A DNA stretch of 64,000 nucleotides, taken from SAR324 cluster bacterium (GTDB taxonomy: Bacteria > SAR324 > NAC60-12). The stretch is from NCBI GenBank assembly GCA_028281495.1, contig JANQJU010000089.1, positions 124,001 through 188,000 on the forward strand, read 5' to 3'. Position numbers and translations under genes: made by a program. This document shows, piece after piece, positions 8,882 to 19,300 of the stretch. The notes under the pieces were generated by a model that was given only the letters and a program-made list of their open reading frames with translations, made no database searches and had not been told where the DNA came from. Within the stretch, counting starts at the first letter, position 1. Every line of letters begins with the position of its first letter.

Positions 8882-9667
8882 ATGATCACAGACATTTGGT
8901 TTTATTTGGCAGCCATTCCTGCCATTTTGATTACGGGCATCTCCAAAGGCGGATTTGGTGGGGCTTTGGGAGTAATGGCAGTTCCGATTTTATCTTTGGT
9001 GATTCCACCCGCCCAGGCGGCAGCAATCATGTTGCCGCTGTTGTGTTGTATGGACCTCTTCGGAGTTTGGGCTTATCGATCCACTTGGAGTCGGAAGCTC
9101 ATGTGGATCATTTTGCCCGCAGCATTGGCTGGGATCTTGTTGGCGACAAGTCTGTATAGCTGGTTAGAAGACTATTGGATTCGTTTCCTCATCGGCCTCC
9201 TCGCGATTGGCTTCACCATGAATTATTGGTTGGGGCTGGTGGCTTCCATGAAAGCTTCAGCCGAGGCGTCATCGGAAGGAAAGCCACCCAGTCGGATCAA
9301 AGGGTACTTGTGGGGTAGCCTTGCCGGGTTCACGAGTTTTGTGGCGCATGCCGGAGGGCCTCCCATTTCGGTGTATCTGTTGCCATTGAAGTTGGACAAA
9401 ACCATCTTTGTGGGAACCACCGTGATGTTTTTCACATCGGTGAATTACATCAAGTTAGTGCCCTATGCGTGGCTGGGACAATTTCCTGTAGAAAATCTAA
9501 CGACCTCGTTGGTGTTGATTCCGTTGGCATTTGTCGGCATCAAGCTGGGGATTTGGCTTCATCATCGGATTGATGCTATGCTTTTCTACAGAGTGTGTTA
9601 CCTGTTCCTCTTTTTCACAGGTATAAAGCTCGTGTACGATGGAATCGCTGGGTTTTTAGGTGCATGA
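8882..9667 (+). CDS. TauE/SafE family membrane exporter
   Basis: The 261-residue protein has about eight TM segments and the family pattern near the N-terminus (ILITGISKGGFGGALGVMAVPIL) and in the middle (GFTSFVAHAGGPPISVYLLPL). TauE/SafE proteins export sulfite, sulfoacetate or related organosulfur anions; the substrate here cannot be read from sequence. I chose ATG 8882; a TTG at 8864 in the same frame is possible and neither has a strong ribosome site. Its stop overlaps the start of the giant regulator gene by 8 nt, so the two are translationally coupled. Confidence 0.85.
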   Translation: MITDIWFYLAAIPAILITGISKGGFGGALGVMAVPILSLVIPPAQAAAIMLPLLCCMDLFGVWAYRSTWSRKLMWIILPAALAGILLATSLYSWLEDYWIRFLIGLLAIGFTMNYWLGLVASMKASAEASSEGKPPSRIKGYLWGSLAGFTSFVAHAGGPPISVYLLPLKLDKTIFVGTTVMFFTSVNYIKLVPYAWLGQFPVENLTTSLVLIPLAFVGIKLGIWLHHRIDAMLFYRVCYLFLFFTGIKLVYDGIAGFLGA

Positions 9668-12600
9668 AACTTTCACATCCAACACGATGATATCAGCTAG
9701 GGAATTTTACAAAACGATGCCTTTTTCTGTAGAAACGGCATTGGAACACGCCATTCAGGTCTCCGACGAATTGGGGGCTTGGCATCGCCAAAATCGAATC
9801 TACAAATACCTTCTCCCCGAAAACATCCTCGTTGAAAAAAAATCCAAAAAGCTAAGACTTTCCGAAACCCCTACCGCTCAACCAGCTTACATTGCCTCGC
9901 CTTACGCCTCTCCTGAACAAAGCGGTCGGATGAACCGTCGAACGGATTGGCGAACAGATTTTTATTCGTTGGGGGTGGTTTTTTACGAATGGCTTACGGG
10001 ACAATTGCCGTTTCAGGCCTCGGATGCCTTGGGATGGGTCCATGCGCATTTGGCCAAGCCTCCCATTCCCCCCCAAGCATTTCGTTCTGATATCCCTCCT
10101 ATGCTTTCTGAATTGGTCTTGAAGTGCTTGGCCAAAAACCCCGAGGAACGTTACCAAAGCGTGTCGGGATTGAAAGCCGATTTGGAAGAATGTCGGGATC
10201 AGTGGAGACACTCGCAACACATTTCCCGATTCCTGCTCGGCCAGCACGACATGTCAGACAAGTTCCATGTTCCCCAGAAATTGTACGGTCGGGAACGGGA
10301 AGTGGCTCGATTGCAATCGGCCTGGCAAGAAGCGCGTCGAGGACGCAAAAATATGGTGCGTGCAACAGGTCTTTCCGGGGTGGGAAAATCGGCATTGATC
10401 GAAGAAATGCGGCAACCGGTGTGGGAACAACATGGCTTTTGGGCGGCTGGGAAGTTCGATCAATTTCAACGCGACGTTCCCTACCATGCCATCGTACAGG
10501 CATTTCAAGGGATCGTGCGGCAACTCCTCACCGAGCGCGAGTCGGCTTTACAAAAATGGAAACAAAAACTTTCGGATGCCTTAGGCATGAATGCTCAAGT
10601 TTTGATCGACCTCATTCCGGATCTGGAATGGATCTTAGGAAAGCAACCTGCGGTACCTTCCTTGCCCCCCACCGAATCCCAAAATCGTTTTCATCTGGTG
10701 TTTCAAAATTTCATTCGAGTGCTTGCCGGAAGACCCCATCCTTTGGTGCTTTTCATTGACGATCTCCAATGGGCGGATCTGGCATCTTTGAAACTTCTGG
10801 AAATTTTGATTGATGATCCCGCAATCCATTACTTTTTGTTGATTGGTGCCTACCGTGATCAAGACGTGGCCAACCCGTCTCCGCTACAAGTCACATTGGA
10901 TGTTTTGAAGCAAGGTGATGTGCCCTGCACAGAAATCGAGGTCAAGCCGCTGGAACGGGAAGACGTGACCCAACTGGTTGCGGACACCTTGCAGACGGCA
11001 CCCTCCCTTGTGCATCCACTTTCGAATTTAGTTCAGGAAAAGACTTCAGGGAATCCGTTTTTTGTTCAGCAGTTTTTATATTCACTATATGACCGAAAAC
11101 TATTTCGTTTGAATGAACAAAACCGTCGATGGGATTGGGATCTCGAACAAATCCGAGACTTAGACATCACTGATAACGTGGTCGAGTTGATGGTGGATAA
11201 AATCCGCAATCTTCCTGAAGCATCACAACAAATTCTTCCGTTGGCCGCCTGTATCGGTAATGTTTTCGATTTGTCCACATTAGCTGTGATCCGAGAAATC
11301 GATCCGAAGGCAGTCCTTGAAGAATTGGCTCCGTCGATCCAAGAAGGTTTGCTTTTGGATACGGACGACGCCTCCGATAGCGAGGTCCGATTGTTTCGAT
11401 TTCTGCACGACCGTGTTCAACAAGCCGCCTATGCCTTGATCACAGAAGCAGAAAAACCCAGCCTGCATCTGAAGATTGGAAGACTGTTGCTGAACCAAAT
11501 GACGCAGTCTGAGGGAAAAGACAGCTTCTTTGAAATCGTCAATCATCTCAACGCAGGAAGTGAGCTGTTGCAGGCAACCGAAGAAATTCAAAACGTGATT
11601 CAACTGAATCTCGCCGTCGGGTGTAAAGCCAAGCGAGCCACTGCATACCGGCAAGCACGAGATTACTTTCAAAAAGGGATTTCTCTTCTGCCTTCGGATG
11701 CCTGGACTTCTTGTTATGACATCACATTTGATCTTTATCGGGAATGTTCCGAGTGTGAATACCTCACGGGAAATTTTTCCGAAGCCGAGCAACTATTCGA
11801 TATGTTGTATCAGAAGGTTCAAAGTCCCGTTGAAAAAACCAGAGTCGCCCGAATCAAAATGGCGATGTATGCGAACCTCAGCCGTCACCAAGAAGCCGTT
11901 GATACCGCTTTGGAATGTCTGAGTTGGTTCGACGTCATATTTCTCGACACCCTACCGCTTGAGGAAGAAAATGAGCTGTATCTGGAATTCGTGGAAAAAC
12001 TGGGCGGAACGGAAGGCATTCAGCAACTACTTCACAATCCCGACATGGAAGATGAAGAACAATTGGTGATCATGTCTATTTTGGCTCAGATGATTCCTTC
12101 TTCCTATGCACTGCAACATTCTTCGGTGTCTCAATTGGGGTACGAAGCCTTGAAACGCTCGATTCAATATGGGAACGCTCCCGCTTCAGTAATGATCTAT
12201 GGACAGTTTGGAATCACCATTGGTGTGTATCTTTCCCACTTCAAGGAAGGTGCGGCCTTCGGGCAACTCGGATGTCAACTTGCCGAGCACTTCAACGATC
12301 CTTTTTTGAAAGGTCGGGGTTATCATCATTGGGCATTTTTCATTCCCTGGGTCAAACACATCCGAGAAGCCTTGCCGTGCTTAAAAAGTGCGGTCCAATA
12401 TTGCTTCGAGGCAGGAGACTTGAATTATGCAGGATATGCCGTCAGTACCATTCCCACCTTCAAATATCTTAACGATGATCCGCTGCCAGACGTAATGGCA
12501 GAATTCGAACAAGCGCTCTCGATTGTTGAACGGCATCGAGATCGAGGCAACATGGATTATCTCAAAGCGCTCCACAGTGTGATCCTTTCTTTAGTTTCTT

Positions 12601-15107
12601 CAAATCAGCACCGAGACGATTCAGAAACCCAGGCTCTCTTTTCCTTGATGAAAGAGCGAGCAGAGGTCAGTTCTTTGGGGTGGTGTTATGTGCTTCAAAT
12701 GGGAGTGTTGTATCTATGGGAAGAGGATGAAACGGCATTCGAGCTCCTTCCGTATATTGAAGAGCTACTGGGGAGTCGGGTTGCTGGAATCCACTCGGTT
12801 GAGCATGAGTTCTATTTAGCCCTGTTTCTGATCAGACGGCTTATCAAAGGGAATGCGGAAACCGCATTGTCGGAAGAATGGTTGGACCGGCTCAATCAGG
12901 CACGGAACCGCCTTTCTGCTTGGAGTGCACTCAACCCAGACGCATTTTTACATAAAACACTTTTAGTGGAGGCTGAGTATGCAGTGGCACACAACGATCC
13001 CTTTGTTGCACAGAAATCATACCGACAAGCCATCCAACACGCGGAGACCCAAGGGTTTTGTCGGCACGTTGCGATCATTCATGAACGCGCCGCCGAATTC
13101 CATCAAAGCTACGGATTTGAAGACTATGCCAAATTGCATTGGCAAAAAGCGGTGGAAGGTTACGAAAGATGGGGGGCATTGTTCAAAGTCGAACGCTTGC
13201 AAGCGTTCCGTGTGGCTTCGGAACCCGACCCGTCTTTGGATTGGGTGTCGGCGATCAAAGCATCTCAGGCCATTTCGGGCAACATCGTATTACAGCATCT
13301 ACTCGAACGGATGATTCACATCCTTATTGAAAATGCCGGTGCAGAAAAAGGACGTTTGATTCTAGAAAAAGAAGGGGTGCTCGACACCTCTTCGGAACCC
13401 AATGTGTCTCAAGCCGTGGTGCAATATGTTATACGGACCCAGCAACCGGTGGTGTTGGACGATGCCACTCAGTCGGAAACGTTTCAGCACGATTCCTACA
13501 TTCAACGCATGTTCCCCAAATCGATTTTGTGTTTACCACTGCTGCACCAAGGCGAGCTATTGGGAGTTCTGTATGCTGAGAACAATCTAACCACAGGTGC
13601 CTTCACTAAAGGGCGATTGGAGGTCTTGCAACTATTGGCTGCGCAAGCGGCGATTTCGATCCGCAATGCGACTTTGTATTTGGAGCTTCAGACCGCCTCG
13701 GAGCAGTTGCAGCAATCGCATTCCCAATTGGAAGTTTACAATCAAAACCTCGAAACCACGGTCAACCAACGCACCGAAGAATTGCAGATGAAAAATGCGG
13801 CCCTTCTGGAAGCCAATCAATTGTTACGGCAAATTTTTGATGGAATGGCCGAAGGGGTGATGACGCTGGATAAACAATTTCGGGTGAGAATGATTTCCAC
13901 CAAAGCATGCCACATGATTGGTGTGGAAGAAGCAGACGTCCTCAAAAAGCCAGCAGCTTCCATCCTTGGAGGAACCATTGCCGGGCCATCGGGCTTCTTG
14001 ATGCAATGTGTGCAATCCGAAGCCGGAGTTTCTGATGTCCATACCCAATTGCTGTGTCCTTCTGGAGCGGTATTGCCGGTCGGGTTAACCATCATGCCGT
14101 TGCAACCGGCAATTCCCCATGCGGTGTGGTTATTGTTTTTGAAAGACCGTCGAGAAGAAGAGCGCTTGCTTCGTGCTTCAGGGGGCACCACGTTTGGAAC
14201 AATCATAAGCACCGATTCCCAAATGCAATCGATTTTCAAACTGATCGATACCGTGGCCACAAGCAATTCCACGGTTTTGATTCAAGGCGAAAGCGGAACC
14301 GGAAAGGAACTGGTGGCTCGTGAAGTCCATGACCGCAGCCAACGTGCTCAGATGCCGTTTTATGCTATCAACTGTGCAGCAATCCCAGCCAATTTATTAG
14401 AAAGCGAATTTTTTGGTTATGAACGGGGGGCCTTCACCGGTGCCCAACAGTCGAAACCCGGACATTTCGAATTGGCAAACCGAGGCACTCTATTTTTAGA
14501 TGAAGTGGGGGAAATTCCTATTGAATTACAAGGCAAGCTATTGCGTTCCCTGCAAGAACGGAAGCTACGCCGTCTGGGAAGCACTCGGTCAATAGAGGTG
14601 GACGTTCGTGTCGTGGCTGCTACCAATCGTGACCTCCAATCGATGGTGAAACAACAACAATTTCGCGAGGATTTGTATTATCGGCTGGATGTGATCTCGA
14701 TCCAACTCCCTCCTTTGCGAGAGCGGCTGCATGATATTCCTTTGCTCGCAAAAGCGTTTATCGAAGAATTGAATCATCGCGATCAACGCGCTGTACAAAG
14801 CCTTTCTCCGGAAGTCATGCCAATTCTTATGAATTACGATTGGCCCGGCAATATCCGTGAACTGTATAACGTGGTGGAATACGCTTTTGCCTTGTCGGAT
14901 AGTTTGGTTCTCCGTCCAGAACACCTGCCTTCCAAACTCCAAGAGCGACCTATTGCTGAAGATTCAACTTCCCATGCTCCGCTTTCTGAAAAAGAAACCA
15001 TTCTCCGGGCATTGCAGCAAGCCAGCTTCCGCAAAGGCAAAGCGGCAGCGTTGCTTGGCATGTCGGATTCCACGTTGTATCGGAAACGGAAAAAATTTGG
15101 GATATGA
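9660..15107 (+). CDS. Giant multidomain sigma-54 activator: pseudokinase, AAA ATPase, TPR, GAF, PAS, AAA+, Fis HTH
   Basis: About 1,815 residues. Domains in order: a degenerate Ser/Thr kinase C-lobe (1-190), missing the N-lobe, with YKYLLPEN in place of the catalytic HKD loop and SET in place of DFG, but keeping the YASPEQSGRMNR activation segment; a signalling ATPase with Walker A GLSGVGKS (237-244) and Walker B FIDD (365-368); a long helical TPR-like region (~550-1200); GAF (~1205-1340); coiled coil; PAS (~1385-1495); and a sigma-54 AAA+ domain with GESGTGKE (1543-1550), the sigma-contacting loop GAFTGA (1590-1595) and a C-terminal Fis-type HTH. It should activate RpoN promoters in response to a sensed signal. 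The start may be GTG 9660 or ATG 9687. Targets are unknown. Confidence 0.9.
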   Translation: MHETFTSNTMISAREFYKTMPFSVETALEHAIQVSDELGAWHRQNRIYKYLLPENILVEKKSKKLRLSETPTAQPAYIASPYASPEQSGRMNRRTDWRTDFYSLGVVFYEWLTGQLPFQASDALGWVHAHLAKPPIPPQAFRSDIPPMLSELVLKCLAKNPEERYQSVSGLKADLEECRDQWRHSQHISRFLLGQHDMSDKFHVPQKLYGREREVARLQSAWQEARRGRKNMVRATGLSGVGKSALIEEMRQPVWEQHGFWAAGKFDQFQRDVPYHAIVQAFQGIVRQLLTERESALQKWKQKLSDALGMNAQVLIDLIPDLEWILGKQPAVPSLPPTESQNRFHLVFQNFIRVLAGRPHPLVLFIDDLQWADLASLKLLEILIDDPAIHYFLLIGAYRDQDVANPSPLQVTLDVLKQGDVPCTEIEVKPLEREDVTQLVADTLQTAPSLVHPLSNLVQEKTSGNPFFVQQFLYSLYDRKLFRLNEQNRRWDWDLEQIRDLDITDNVVELMVDKIRNLPEASQQILPLAACIGNVFDLSTLAVIREIDPKAVLEELAPSIQEGLLLDTDDASDSEVRLFRFLHDRVQQAAYALITEAEKPSLHLKIGRLLLNQMTQSEGKDSFFEIVNHLNAGSELLQATEEIQNVIQLNLAVGCKAKRATAYRQARDYFQKGISLLPSDAWTSCYDITFDLYRECSECEYLTGNFSEAEQLFDMLYQKVQSPVEKTRVARIKMAMYANLSRHQEAVDTALECLSWFDVIFLDTLPLEEENELYLEFVEKLGGTEGIQQLLHNPDMEDEEQLVIMSILAQMIPSSYALQHSSVSQLGYEALKRSIQYGNAPASVMIYGQFGITIGVYLSHFKEGAAFGQLGCQLAEHFNDPFLKGRGYHHWAFFIPWVKHIREALPCLKSAVQYCFEAGDLNYAGYAVSTIPTFKYLNDDPLPDVMAEFEQALSIVERHRDRGNMDYLKALHSVILSLVSSNQHRDDSETQALFSLMKERAEVSSLGWCYVLQMGVLYLWEEDETAFELLPYIEELLGSRVAGIHSVEHEFYLALFLIRRLIKGNAETALSEEWLDRLNQARNRLSAWSALNPDAFLHKTLLVEAEYAVAHNDPFVAQKSYRQAIQHAETQGFCRHVAIIHERAAEFHQSYGFEDYAKLHWQKAVEGYERWGALFKVERLQAFRVASEPDPSLDWVSAIKASQAISGNIVLQHLLERMIHILIENAGAEKGRLILEKEGVLDTSSEPNVSQAVVQYVIRTQQPVVLDDATQSETFQHDSYIQRMFPKSILCLPLLHQGELLGVLYAENNLTTGAFTKGRLEVLQLLAAQAAISIRNATLYLELQTASEQLQQSHSQLEVYNQNLETTVNQRTEELQMKNAALLEANQLLRQIFDGMAEGVMTLDKQFRVRMISTKACHMIGVEEADVLKKPAASILGGTIAGPSGFLMQCVQSEAGVSDVHTQLLCPSGAVLPVGLTIMPLQPAIPHAVWLLFLKDRREEERLLRASGGTTFGTIISTDSQMQSIFKLIDTVATSNSTVLIQGESGTGKELVAREVHDRSQRAQMPFYAINCAAIPANLLESEFFGYERGAFTGAQQSKPGHFELANRGTLFLDEVGEIPIELQGKLLRSLQERKLRRLGSTRSIEVDVRVVAATNRDLQSMVKQQQFREDLYYRLDVISIQLPPLRERLHDIPLLAKAFIEELNHRDQRAVQSLSPEVMPILMNYDWPGNIRELYNVVEYAFALSDSLVLRPEHLPSKLQERPIAEDSTSHAPLSEKETILRALQQASFRKGKAAALLGMSDSTLYRKRKKFGI

Positions 15108-15120
15108 TCCGCCAACGCCA

Positions 15121-15144
15121 GTTTCGAGGAGGACGTTTCGAAAC
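15121..15144. terminator. Inverted repeat between convergent genes, possible terminator
   Basis: GTTTCGA at 15121-15127 pairs with TCGAAAC at 15138-15144 around a 10-nt loop, and an outer GCCAA/TTGGC pair can extend the structure. It lies between the 3' ends of the giant regulator and the DUF427 gene. There is no clear T-tract, so intrinsic termination is uncertain. Confidence 0.3.
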
Positions 15145-15266
15145 CAGCAATTGGCGAATCAGAGGGAGGCCTTATTGGCGGAGGCTGCCCCATTCACGAA
15201 AAGGCATCGAATGAGTTCGCGTCATTTCTAGAATGTCTCGGACAGCCAGCCAGAGTGTTTTCGGTA

Positions 15267-15794
15267 TCACCAACCCCAAGTGCCGGGGCCGCCTTTGAAT
15301 GGACCAACGATTTCCGATGTGATCCATCCTCCATAAAAATCTCCATCTTGAGCCTGCACTTCTTCATCGTTGACATAACAGGCTTCCATTCGACTGGGAT
15401 AAAACGCGAAATGGTCCCTCAACTGAAGATATCGGGGGTCTGGATTCGGATAAGTCCAAGCCACACTATCGGCAACGAGACTGCCCACTTGAATCGTGTA
15501 ATAGCTTGCCGTTCCCTTCCACTCACAAAAAGTATGCTGAGTCGTGAGTTTAAAGAACTCCATTCTTATATTTGAAGTCGGGAGGTAATACACAGGGGGG
15601 TGGCTTGTTTCCAAAATTCTTAGAGAACTTTGAGTATCGGCAATCGTCACTCCATTAAAAACAATTCTCACATGCTTTGATGTGGGTTCGAGTCGAGGCG
15701 GGCGAGGATAATCCCAAACGGATTCTTGCCCCTCTTTAATCGGGTAAGGCTTCCGAGAAGCCTTTGCGAGATAAGGTTCTTGTTGCTGCATCAT
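15267..15794 (-). CDS. DUF427 family protein
   Basis: This 175-residue soluble protein matches the DUF427 family through RILETSHPPVYYLP, CEWKGTASYYTI, AWTYPNP, LRDHFAFYPSRMEACYV and the C-terminal GDFYGGWITSEIVGPFKG. The function of the family is not established. Its start codon overlaps the stop of the 60-residue gene upstream (TAATG arrangement), so the two are translationally coupled. It converges on the giant regulator gene. Confidence 0.85.
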   Translation of the reverse strand: MMQQQEPYLAKASRKPYPIKEGQESVWDYPRPPRLEPTSKHVRIVFNGVTIADTQSSLRILETSHPPVYYLPTSNIRMEFFKLTTQHTFCEWKGTASYYTIQVGSLVADSVAWTYPNPDPRYLQLRDHFAFYPSRMEACYVNDEEVQAQDGDFYGGWITSEIVGPFKGGPGTWGW

Positions 15795-15976
15795 TAAGCC
15801 CAGACTAAGTCTTCAAAAGTTTCGTAGGCTTGCCACTTCGCACCTCCAATCGTGGAGCGCGATGGGGCCACCTGATTGGGAAGTACTTTAATCGTACCGC
15901 CAGTTTTAAAAAAATCTTCCATTGCGCGTTGCACATCTTCCCGTCGTATCGGTACTTCTGATTGTTTGATTCGCAT
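15794..15976 (-). CDS. Small conserved-looking protein, 60 residues
   Basis: The ORF starts at ATG 15976 behind a strong AAGGAGAG site 4 nt upstream. Residues 12-37 (REDVQRAMEDFFKTGG, then a lysine/leucine/proline segment) resemble small proteins annotated only as hypothetical. No signal peptide or TM is seen. It overlaps and is probably coupled to the DUF427 gene. The good ribosome site and coupling make it real; its function is unknown. Confidence 0.65.
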   Translation of the reverse strand: MRIKQSEVPIRREDVQRAMEDFFKTGGTIKVLPNQVAPSRSTIGGAKWQAYETFEDLVWA

Positions 15977-16210
15977 AGTCTCTCCTTTGAACGGGTGAAG
16001 AATTGACTGTTTCTTAACCCTTCTACAAGTCGTGTACCATTCTGCTAATTCGCAGCGAAAAATTAACAGAAAACCGACGAGGCTAATGAATTCGGAGAGT
16101 TGAAACGGTGGAAAATTTATTGGGAACGAGAAAAAACAAAAGGAAGGCGGCTATTTCACAAGAAGGAAATTTTTGAGTAAGAAATTCATAAAAAAATAAT
16201 AAATTTATCA

Positions 16211-16250
16211 TTAAGTCAGAAAAAGCTGCTGAGAGCTTTTTCTGACTTAA
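16211..16250 (-). terminator. Strong intrinsic terminator after the first giant lipoprotein gene
   Basis: A perfect 17-bp inverted repeat (TTAAGTCAGAAAAAGCT, 16211-16227, and its complement at 16234-16250) has a 6-nt loop, and the reverse strand continues into a T-rich stretch (16190-16210). It lies 74 bp beyond the stop of the giant gene and insulates the small gene at 15976. The rest of the 347-bp gap (15977-16323) holds only the promoter area of the small gene, with nothing else recognisable. Confidence 0.85.
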
Positions 16251-16323
16251 GGTTGAACACTCCCGTTCCCGGAAAGCGAAGCTAGAGCGCGATACTCTGG
16301 AAGGTGGTTATGGTAGAATTCCC

Positions 16324-19300
16324 TTACTGGCGAAAAATTGAATCGCTAGCTGGAGCGGACACGTTACCAGCAGGATCTTTGAACCAGACGTTGACTGTCT
16401 TCGTTCCAGTAGTGCTGCTCAAACTGAACGTGACGTTGAAATTGTTCAAGCTGGTTCCAGAGGTTGCAATCCAGCCCACCGCTCCAGCAGCCGGAGTGTC
16501 GGATTGCTCAGACGCAAAATAGGCCGACGGCATGGTGTTGTCGGAGGCACCAATGGCTAAAGTCACGTCGCCAATTTGTGTTGAAGCAGCCCCATTGTTG
16601 ATGAAATTGGCGCCTGTATTTTGGATAGGAGCAACCGTATCCACAATGGCGTTCAACGTAATGGTTTGGTTGGCCGAGGCCACTCCATCTGAAACCGTGA
16701 CCGAGACTTGATAGGTCCCCGTTTGATCAACCGTTAAGGTAGGCGCAGCAGCAGTCTCTGAACTGAAATTGGCCGTGCTACCATTCGGTTTGGAAAGGAC
16801 CGACCATTGATAATTGAGCAAATCGCCATCGGCATCGTTAGCCGTGGTAATTAAGGGAACGGGGGCACCCACTGCGATGGTGAAACTGCCGATATAACTC
16901 AATGAAGGAGCCTGGTTGATCACGGCCACGGGGACATTCGAGTTGGTTTTGGTTCCATCGCCCAGATTGCTCCTGTAATTATATCCCCAGCATCGAGCAC
17001 TATAATCACTCAACAGAGCACAATAATGTAATACACCCGCGGACAAATCACGAACATTGGAAAGGCCACTAACTGTTACTGGCACATAACTTAGTTCATT
17101 TGTTCCATTGCCCAAACCCCCATAGGTACCATTTCCCCAACATTTCACCTGTTGGCTTGCAAGCAACGCACATGTGGTCGTCGCCCCGGACGCAACTCGG
17201 ACAGCCGTCGAAATTCCAGGAATGAGCAACGGACTCGCGCTATCTTGTCCCGATCCATTGCCTAGTACACCATGCATGCCTTCTCCCCAGCAATAGACGC
17301 TTCCTGATGAAGTAACAGCACAGGAATGCTCATTCCCTGAACTCACATCGACTGCATTGGCGACTCCAATATCTACGGGGGTTGGCTGTGAAATTTGCTT
17401 TTGACCTGGGGCGGGATCTCCTGAGAGGTTCAGCCCCCAACAATACACGGTGCCATCGTCACGCAATGCACAAATATGTGACCGTCCTACCGACACCTTA
17501 ATCACATTGGTAAGCCCTGGTACAACAGCAGGGATTGCTGAATAAGGGTCAGTACTGCCAGTCCCTAAGCTTCCTAAATAGCTTTGCCCCCAACACTGTA
17601 CGGTTCGATCACTCAAAACAACACACGAGTTCCACCATCCAGCAGAGATCTGCGTGACATTGCTCAGACCACTCACCGCAACAGGAATGACTGAATGGTA
17701 AGACGCCCCATTTCCTAAACGTCCATTTTTTCCGGTACCCCAACACCGCACGGTTTGATCCTGCAACAAGGCACAGGTGTGTTCGTTTCCAGCGTCGATT
17801 TGGACAACGTTGGAAAGGTTTTCAATGGTTTTCGGGTTGACTTCATGGTTTCCATTGCTATGCCCCAGACGACCGTTGGATCCGTTGCCCCAGCATTTGA
17901 CACCTCCCGTGGTCAAGAGCCAGCAACTGTGAATGCCCCCACTTGAGATCTGTCCGACGCTGGTGGTTTGTTCAATAAGCAATACCCCATTCACCGACCT
18001 CAATGTGCCGCTGCCATCCCGAGTGAAAACGAGGATTTGGGTAGCTCCTGAGGGAACGACGGTATTGGCAGAAAATTCATAGCTTAAATCGGATCCCGTT
18101 TTTGCCAACGAAGCAATGATCGGCTGTCCCGCCAACGGAGTTGCCAAACCGGATCCCCAATAAATGTCGTAATGCGTGAAGCTGCTTTCGTCGGTGGCTT
18201 TTCCAATTGTCAATGTGCCAGCAATTTCTCCTGTATCGGTATCGGCGTCAGTGAAACTCACCGTGTGGCTCGGTGTTTCCATTCGTCGAATCGTATCAGT
18301 AATGGAGCTAGAAACATTGCCACTGGCATCTTTCAACCAGAAGTAAACCGTCTTCGTTCCCAAACCGCTGCTGAACACGTGATCGGTCTTCACTGTAATC
18401 GGGTTCAGCGTCGTCGCAATCGCCACCCATCTTGCATCGTTAGCGGTCGGGATGGTTGCCGTTTCGGTAGTCAGCACCCCGGCGACTTTCAAATTGTCCG
18501 TTCCGGTGAGTGTCGCTGTGAGCGACGAGGAAAGGGTGAATTCCAGTGCTCCAAAAAAGGTTGATGTGGATGCAATTTGTGGTGCTTCGGAATCGACAAT
18601 GGCATTCACGGTCACGGTATCGCTGCCAGAGGTTTGCCCGTCATTCGCAGTGAGCGTCAGAACGTAAGCACCGGCCGTATCGGGCAGGAAGGTCGTATTG
18701 TTGGTATTGGCATTGCCGAACGAAGGAGAGCTGCCACTCGGTTGCGTCGTGACTTGCCATTGAAACGTGAGGGGATCTCCATTCAGATCGGTACCACTAC
18801 CTTCAAGCGAATGTTGTGCATTGAGTGCGACTGTTGCGTCTTCACCTGCATCTGCGGTGGGTGCTTGATTTGAGATGGCGGTCGGCACATTGACATCGAC
18901 CGTATTTCCATTGCCAATTTGCCCTTCTCGGCCACGTCCCCAGCATGAAACAGATTGATCCGGTTTCAATGCACAGTAGTGAATATAATAACCAGCAACT
19001 TCTTGAACGTTTGTCAGATTGAGCACATCGACAGGCAATGCACTGTTGACATTCGCTCCATTGCCCAGTTGACCATAATATCCATCGCCCCAGCATTTGA
19101 TACTTCCTGACAACAATATAGCACAGGTCGTGAAACCGCTCGCAGAAGCCAAGCGGACACCGTTGATGTTATTCACCACAACAGGGACGTTTCGTTGAAG
19201 ACTGGTTCCATCTCCCAATCCATTGGAACTGTTGTATCCCCAACAGCGCATTGTGCTGTCCTTCAACGTTGCACAAGTATGGTAAGTGCCCGCTGTGATT

